64,000 nucleotides of DNA, from assembly GCA_965218775.1 (NCBI GenBank), contig CBDCLS010000006.1, positions 2,170,001 to 2,234,000 on the forward strand. Direction: 5' to 3'. Origin of the DNA: CAUZIZ01 sp965218775. GTDB lineage: Bacteria > Acidobacteriota > UBA6911 > RPQK01 > JAJDTT01. Both the position numbers and the translations under genes were made by a program. Position 1 is the stretch's first letter; every line of letters begins with the position of its first letter. Below, in pieces: positions 59,544-64,000 of this stretch. The notes under the pieces were generated by a model. It had not been told where the DNA came from. It did not search any database and saw only the letters and a list, made by a program, of their open reading frames with translations.

Positions 59544-62144
59544 TCAAACAGAACCGGAAGCAAAGTTTCGGAGCTCGTGTGACATCCTTGCCTGGCCTAA
59601 AGGGTCAAAGATCTTCTCAATCTTCTTCCTCAACGAAAGTCGGTGCGCCGCTGTGACTCTCTCCTCGGTCGGGGGGGCACTTTTGAGGTCTTCGAGTAAG
59701 TCCGCCAAGGACAGGGTCGCGAGGCTCATCGTATCCACGGATTTCCCCTTTACTGGTTCCGAAATGAGCTGAATCAACTGGTCCACATATTTTTTCTGCA
59801 AGATTCGCCTGAAGCGGTGAATCCCTGATTTCTGGATATCCCTGAAGACAACCGTGTCGAGAATCTTGAAGAGCTCAGCCAAGGAGAAGCTCGCTTCTCC
59901 AGCGCGGTAGCGGTTTTCATTGTCCTGGACCCGAGACAGTCTTCTAGGGTTCAGGAGTTGGGCCAAGACAGTTTCGAAAAGAAAGGCCATCCGCTGGTCT
60001 ACCAGATACTCTTTGCCGTATCGGTCGTAGTGATTCCAATCGATTTGCAGGTCGGTTTGCAGATGAGCCAGGAGCTCCGGCGTGAATCGGAAGGCGTCCT
60101 CGACAAAGAGGCTCTGGTCCAGGAGTTCCAGAGCACGGAACTGATCCGCTCTCGAGACGGGAGCAATGGGAGGGGTGTTCTTCCAGACCGGTGAGTTTAC
60201 GTGTAGGCGGAGAATTTTTTGGCCGCCGATGTGACGCACCAGAATGTCGTAGGCGTCCATGCAGACGCCGAAAACTGCGGCGTCGAGAGCCTGCTTTATA
60301 TGGTGGAGTTCGTGGCCTTCATCGGTGACAAGTTGGACTAGATGGGGCAGGACCTCGTCCCGTGCCATCTGTAGCCTGTCACTCGCGAACGAAAGGGCAT
60401 CGTCTCCGAAATCGTGATTGTTGATGGTGGGGTCAATGTCCCCCAGAAGATGCGCCCCGTAGGCCAGCCCAGGGGTGACTTCAGCCCGAGCGGCGATCTT
60501 GTCTAACTCCCTGCGTTCTTCTTCCGGACTCAAGTGGCTGAAATCGCGATAGAGGTATTCGATGGCGAGCTTATCGTAGATCCCCAACTCCCTGGGCATA
60601 TAGCGAACAGGCTGCTCCTGCTTGTCAGGAATGTGGACTGAGAAGTAGTCCATGATGGACCCTGAGAGAGGAACCGGCTTTCCAGCCTTCAAGTCCGCAT
60701 AGGAACTTTGCAAGCTCGCCTTGAAGTTGTGAGGCAGACCTAGGAAATGACCCACCTCATGCGCCACCACCATCAGAAATGCCTGACGAAAGAGCTCGTC
60801 CAGATCCGCCTCGCTCTGCAGCCGGCCACGCTTCCTCAGGACAAGCCGTGCGAAGGCGATTTGGTTGGATAAGGACCGTTGATATTCGCAGCTGTCACCT
60901 TGCCTGCTCTGGCGGGGAGTGCGGCCCCAGCTGTAGACCAGGAACCGATTGCGCACGAAGCTAGGGAACAGGGCATTGAGCAAGATGCCGCCACGCAGTA
61001 TTTGTCCGGTCTCTGGGTTGCTCAGGCTGACGCCAGCCATCGCGGAGAAGCCCAGTCGGTCACCCACATGCCAGTGGATCATGTTGTGGCCGATCTCCGT
61101 CGGATGCCAGGAGGGATCACTCGGTTGATCACGGACTTCGAGCACATCGCGGAGACCGATCTCTTCAAAGGCTTGATTCCACCACAGCGCTCCCTCCTTG
61201 ATGAGGGGGCGGTATTTTCGGGGAGTAGCCTTGCCGATGTACAGAATTATGGGCTTCTTTACCGCAACCGGATGCTGAGCTGTGGGTCGACCGAGCGGCT
61301 CCAGGCGCCAGCGGACAACCGCTCGCTGGAAGGTCGTATCCTTGGCCTCCAGGTTGGAGTAGTTCTTCCAGGAGAGCACCCAGGGACTGACTCGATCGTC
61401 AGCAATCCTGGGCCGGTAGTCGTTCTTGGGTAGATCAAAGAAATCGTACTGGACACGAAGCTCCAGGTTGCGCGGGTCCACCAGGCGGACTCCAAGACCG
61501 AACTGGCCTGGATCCTGTTTGGGAAGGTCCCTGCGCTTGAGGTGGTAGGCGACGGTAACGGTGAGGTTCTGGGGATGATTTCGAACCGCCAGGATGGAGG
61601 GCTTGGCGGTGTGGACGTCGAAGTTGGTATCGTCCAGGAAGTAGGGGAGGTGTCCCACGTTCAGAGCCGGTGTCAGATCGAACAGAAGCGCGCCACTGGT
61701 TGGTTCGGTTGCCAGAATCGGAAGCACCGCGAGTGGCGAGTCGGGAAAGCTGCTCTCAACCGCCTCGAGAATCACATCACCTGCATCGGCTCTGAACTGT
61801 GTGTTCTTTCTCAGTAAGGCAACGGACTCTCCCCACCTTTCGAATGCGACCGGGGAGAGCCTGAAGGAGCTATTTCTCGCTCGGTAATCACCGAGGGCTC
61901 CCACCAGCGAGACGGAGAACCCCAGTTTCCTGTCAAGCTGTTCGGGTGCGAGCCCGATGAGGAGATCTTTTTCCCCTTTGTAGACCGAGAAATAGCCGCT
62001 CAAGACCTCTCGGTCGGCGATTGCCTTATCGAAGCTCTCGCCGGTTGGTTGCTTCTGAGTCTCGCTTTGGGCCCCAACTCCGACGGTCACGAGGCTGATA
62101 AAGCAGAGACGAAGAAAAGCAGTCTTGATGTCGGGGAAACGCAT
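59544..62144 (-). CDS. Secreted zinc metalloprotease (DUF5117/DUF4953 type)
   Basis: 866 aa from ATG 62144, which has AGGAGGAG 6 nt upstream; the longer frame is rejected. Signal peptide 'LRLCFISLVTVGVGAQ'. N-terminal beta region (aa ~30-330) with 'GYFSVYKGEKDLLIGLAPEQLDR' and 'GALGDYRARN'. Metzincin-like catalytic motif 'VVAHEVGHFLGLPHNFKAS' (HExxHxxGxxH) near aa ~490, followed by 'GSIMDYFSVHIPD' with the Met-turn-like SIMDY. The C-terminal ~300 residues are helical. This family of large exported proteases is common in Acidobacteria and Bacteroidetes. Target proteins unknown. Confidence 0.9.
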   Translation of the reverse strand: MRFPDIKTAFLRLCFISLVTVGVGAQSETQKQPTGESFDKAIADREVLSGYFSVYKGEKDLLIGLAPEQLDRKLGFSVSLVGALGDYRARNSSFRLSPVAFERWGESVALLRKNTQFRADAGDVILEAVESSFPDSPLAVLPILATEPTSGALLFDLTPALNVGHLPYFLDDTNFDVHTAKPSILAVRNHPQNLTVTVAYHLKRRDLPKQDPGQFGLGVRLVDPRNLELRVQYDFFDLPKNDYRPRIADDRVSPWVLSWKNYSNLEAKDTTFQRAVVRWRLEPLGRPTAQHPVAVKKPIILYIGKATPRKYRPLIKEGALWWNQAFEEIGLRDVLEVRDQPSDPSWHPTEIGHNMIHWHVGDRLGFSAMAGVSLSNPETGQILRGGILLNALFPSFVRNRFLVYSWGRTPRQSRQGDSCEYQRSLSNQIAFARLVLRKRGRLQSEADLDELFRQAFLMVVAHEVGHFLGLPHNFKASLQSSYADLKAGKPVPLSGSIMDYFSVHIPDKQEQPVRYMPRELGIYDKLAIEYLYRDFSHLSPEEERRELDKIAARAEVTPGLAYGAHLLGDIDPTINNHDFGDDALSFASDRLQMARDEVLPHLVQLVTDEGHELHHIKQALDAAVFGVCMDAYDILVRHIGGQKILRLHVNSPVWKNTPPIAPVSRADQFRALELLDQSLFVEDAFRFTPELLAHLQTDLQIDWNHYDRYGKEYLVDQRMAFLFETVLAQLLNPRRLSRVQDNENRYRAGEASFSLAELFKILDTVVFRDIQKSGIHRFRRILQKKYVDQLIQLISEPVKGKSVDTMSLATLSLADLLEDLKSAPPTEERVTAAHRLSLRKKIEKIFDPLGQARMSHELRNFASGSV

Positions 62145-62344
62145 GGGACTCCTCCTAAGGGCTTTGGGATTCAATGCCACACAGCGACAGGATTCTGTCT
62201 CTGAGTAGCTGATGCGAAGCCGCAAAGTAGCTGGTTGAGAGTCGGAGCTCGCTACTGTCCCTCACGATGTCTTGGCAGAAATGGTTCCAGGAATCGCTGA
62301 ACTCCCGGACGTTAGTTACATGATGGTGGTCCCCTTGTTGAAAG

Positions 62345-62537
62345 CGAGTCCAATTTCAAGCCGGGAAGTTCCGAGGTATTGCTCACAGGAAGATACAACC
62401 GTGCATCGGGCCGAGACTACGACCTTCATCCCGACGGGCACCGGTTCTTGATGCGGAAGGATGCATCCGCAGTGAGCCAATTGGCCGTCGTCCTCAACTG
62501 GTTCGAAGAACTCAAGCGACTGGTGCCGACGGAGTGA
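62345..62537 (+). pseudogene. 3' remnant of a TolB-type propeller gene
   Basis: Reads 'SNFKPGSSEVLLTGRYN', 'DLHPDGHRFLMRKDASAV' and 'LAVVLNWFEELKRLVPTE' then stop, matching the last 60 residues of the protein at 32086-34086 ('GTFDISPDGQRFLMVKE', 'VVLNWFEELERLVP'). The rest of the gene is absent. Confidence 0.8.
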
Positions 62538-62579
62538 ACTTCACCTACCGTATCGTAGCTGAGAATGGTTCCCTCTATC

Positions 62580-62620
62580 CTTCGGATTAATATATAAACC
62601 ATCCCCCTGAGATTGCCCCT
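62580..62620 (+). repeat. ~40-bp direct repeat, copy 2
   Basis: Partner of 59471-59512, following the TolB remnant. Same orientation. Confidence 0.65.
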
Positions 62621-62648
62621 CTCGGGCTGTAGGGATCGGCTCTCAGAG

Positions 62649-64000
62649 CTAGTCTCCTGGCCGGACCAGGTTGCTCAGTGACTGCAGTTCCTCGGCGATC
62701 TCCGACCCAGACGGGTATCGCTGGTCTCTGTCCTTTGCTAAAGCACGTTCAATGACCTCGTCAAATCGCTGTGGTAGAAGCGGATTTACAGTGCAGGGCA
62801 GTGTTGGCTTCTTGACCGCAATCTCATGCATGACTGAAAGTGCGCTTAGTCCTTGGAACGGCAACTTGCCAGTCGCAGCTTCATAGAGCACTGTGCCCAA
62901 TGAGAAGACATCCGTTCGTGGATCCAAAAGCTCTCCCCGTGTTTGCTCAGGAGACATGTAGGCAACCGTCCCCATGACCGTACCCTGAACGGTTAGGTCG
63001 GAAAGAACTGAATCGGGTCCCCCGCCGGAAACCGATCCCAACATTTTGGCCAGTCCAAAGTCGAGCAACTTAACCTGACTCTCTCGTATAATGAACACAT
63101 TGGATGGCTTGATGTCGCGGTGAACGATTCCTTTGGCGTGGGCCGCCGCCAGGGCCCAACCTATCTGAACGCCGAGATCCAGTAAGTCTCCTATTCCCAG
63201 GGGATCCTGGTCCATCCGTTGCCTGAGTGTCTGTCCTTCCAAGTACTGCATGACGATGAAGGGTTGTCCCTCGTACTCACCGATGTCGTGGATGGTGCAG
63301 ATGCTGGGATGATCCAGTGCTGAAGCAGCACGAGCCTCTCGCTGGAACCGCGCCAGGGCCTGTGGGTTCTGAACCAGCCGCCCAGAGAGGAACTTCAGAG
63401 CCACAAGACGACCCAAGCGGGTGTCCTCGGCTTTGAATACGATTCCCATCCCACCGTCGCCGACTGGAGTGATAACCCGATAGGGTCCAACCCAGTCACC
63501 AGGCGAGAGTACGATCTCGGTGATCGCCTTGGCCCGTTTGTCCCGTAAGAGGCGGCTCTTCCCTGTTCCCAGGAATTCGCCGACCGCCAACAGGAATTCT
63601 TGCCAGGCAGGTTCAGTCTCGAGCATCAGATGATTCTTCCCGTGAAGTGTGACGAATCGAGCGCCGGGGATCGTTGCCGCCACCTCACGGCCTGCTTTGA
63701 AGGGAACTTGAGCGTCGTCATCGCAATGGAGGACGAGGGTGGGAACGGCAACCAGGGGAAGTCGGTCCAACACGTCTATCTGACTGAACTCAGTCAGGAT
63801 GCGAACAGCATTTTCGGGTGAGGTGGAAATGCGCTGGAGCTCATTGAACCACTGCATCTGCGTGCTCGTAGCCTGGGGCATGAAGTGTGTTGTCCAGATC
63901 TGCCGAAACGCCGGATTGTTCTGTCCCCATCCGTGCTGAGTCAGGGTAAGCATAGCCTGGCGCTGTTCCAGTTCTTCCTGAGACGCTCCTCGCCTGGCGA
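62649..64000 (-). CDS. Alpha/beta-hydrolase - Ser/Thr protein kinase fusion (5' end outside window)
   Basis: 449 codons visible; the frame is open to the window edge ('RRGASQEELEQRQAMLTLTQHGWG'). The hydrolase part shows its last third: 'VPTLVLHCDDDAQVPF' (acid) and 'VTLHGKNHLMLE' (His). The kinase domain is complete (aa ~165-425 of the visible part): 'PVGDGGMGIVFKAED' (glycine loop), 'VALKFLS' (Lys), 'IVHRDIKPSNVFI' (HRD), 'LLDFGLAKML' (DFG), 'AYMSPEQTRG', 'DVFSLGTVLYE'. It is an Hanks-type kinase. No membrane helix or propeller follows; it stops right after the kinase, unlike the usual acidobacterial kinases. What the hydrolase half does is unknown. Confidence 0.9.
   Translation of the reverse strand, partial: ARRGASQEELEQRQAMLTLTQHGWGQNNPAFRQIWTTHFMPQATSTQMQWFNELQRISTSPENAVRILTEFSQIDVLDRLPLVAVPTLVLHCDDDAQVPFKAGREVAATIPGARFVTLHGKNHLMLETEPAWQEFLLAVGEFLGTGKSRLLRDKRAKAITEIVLSPGDWVGPYRVITPVGDGGMGIVFKAEDTRLGRLVALKFLSGRLVQNPQALARFQREARAASALDHPSICTIHDIGEYEGQPFIVMQYLEGQTLRQRMDQDPLGIGDLLDLGVQIGWALAAAHAKGIVHRDIKPSNVFIIRESQVKLLDFGLAKMLGSVSGGGPDSVLSDLTVQGTVMGTVAYMSPEQTRGELLDPRTDVFSLGTVLYEAATGKLPFQGLSALSVMHEIAVKKPTLPCTVNPLLPQRFDEVIERALAKDRDQRYPSGSEIAEELQSLSNLVRPGD

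Overview
The window is most likely from a member of the Acidobacteriota. The taxonomic signals are family-level: an N-terminal 'WKEIA.YLGR.VRTV.RWE' helix-turn-helix fused to a TolB-like propeller (32086-34086, with broken 3' ends of relatives elsewhere), an alpha/beta-hydrolase fused to a Ser/Thr kinase (62649 to the edge), a large secreted HExGH metalloprotease (59544-62144), and a tyrosinase with a C-terminal extracellular beta module. Exported proteins are common. No rRNA gene, intact tRNA gene, origin or CRISPR array was seen.

Layout. 1-14.2 kb is mostly intact metabolic or secreted-protein territory: two related secreted propeller hydrolases, a TIM-barrel lipoprotein, an OsmC protein, two unknown exported proteins, a TMTC-like membrane TPR protein, a tyrosinase with a small partner protein, and an SDR. 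14.2-23 kb is a mosaic: a group II intron 5' fragment cut by an IS1380 element and a second DDE element, then a phage terminase pair bracketed by inverted copies of a PIN-toxin gene end, then a PIN/AbrB toxin-antitoxin pair. 23-31 kb is a decaying island of small secreted or membrane proteins and broken genes (HU with a 5-nt deletion, a PD-(D/E)XK nuclease, XRE remnants, a frameshifted TPR protein, a gene with an amber codon), with several small, apparently intact peptides, one glycine-rich and one proline-rich. 30.6-37.6 kb holds a beta-helix protein, the HTH-TolB protein, an acyl-CoA ligase and a 1-Cys peroxiredoxin. 37.8-39.7 kb is a complete ISKra4 element. 39.8-44.2 kb has small stress or detoxification-type proteins (DUF3303-like, EthD, OsmC), a selenium-binding-protein remnant, and a nucleotidyltransferase/methyltransferase pair. 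45-59.5 kb is IS-rich: IS1182, an IS4-type element inside a spermidine-synthase-like membrane protein gene, IS256 and a second IS1380, with a secreted kinase-fold protein, a PQQ-type propeller lipoprotein and a redoxin between them. 59.5-64 kb holds the metalloprotease and the hydrolase-kinase fusion.

The most notable gene is 54650-55744. An exported redoxin fused to a DsbD-alpha-like domain has an in-frame UGA exactly where relatives have the first Cys of CxxC, and a hairpin fitting the bacterial SECIS pattern follows it. It is a strong selenoprotein candidate. Element ends and target duplications could be read for seven insertions: 4 bp for both IS1380 copies, for the 2.1-kb DDE element and for IS1182; 8 bp for the IS4-type element and for IS256; 9 bp for ISKra4. 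Removing the IS4-type element plus one 8-bp repeat restores a continuous reading frame. Several non-coding repeat families (a MITE-like pair, a ~535-bp repeat pair that truncates genes, a REP-like unit with an empty and an occupied site, heptamer arrays) show how strongly repeats have shaped this genome.
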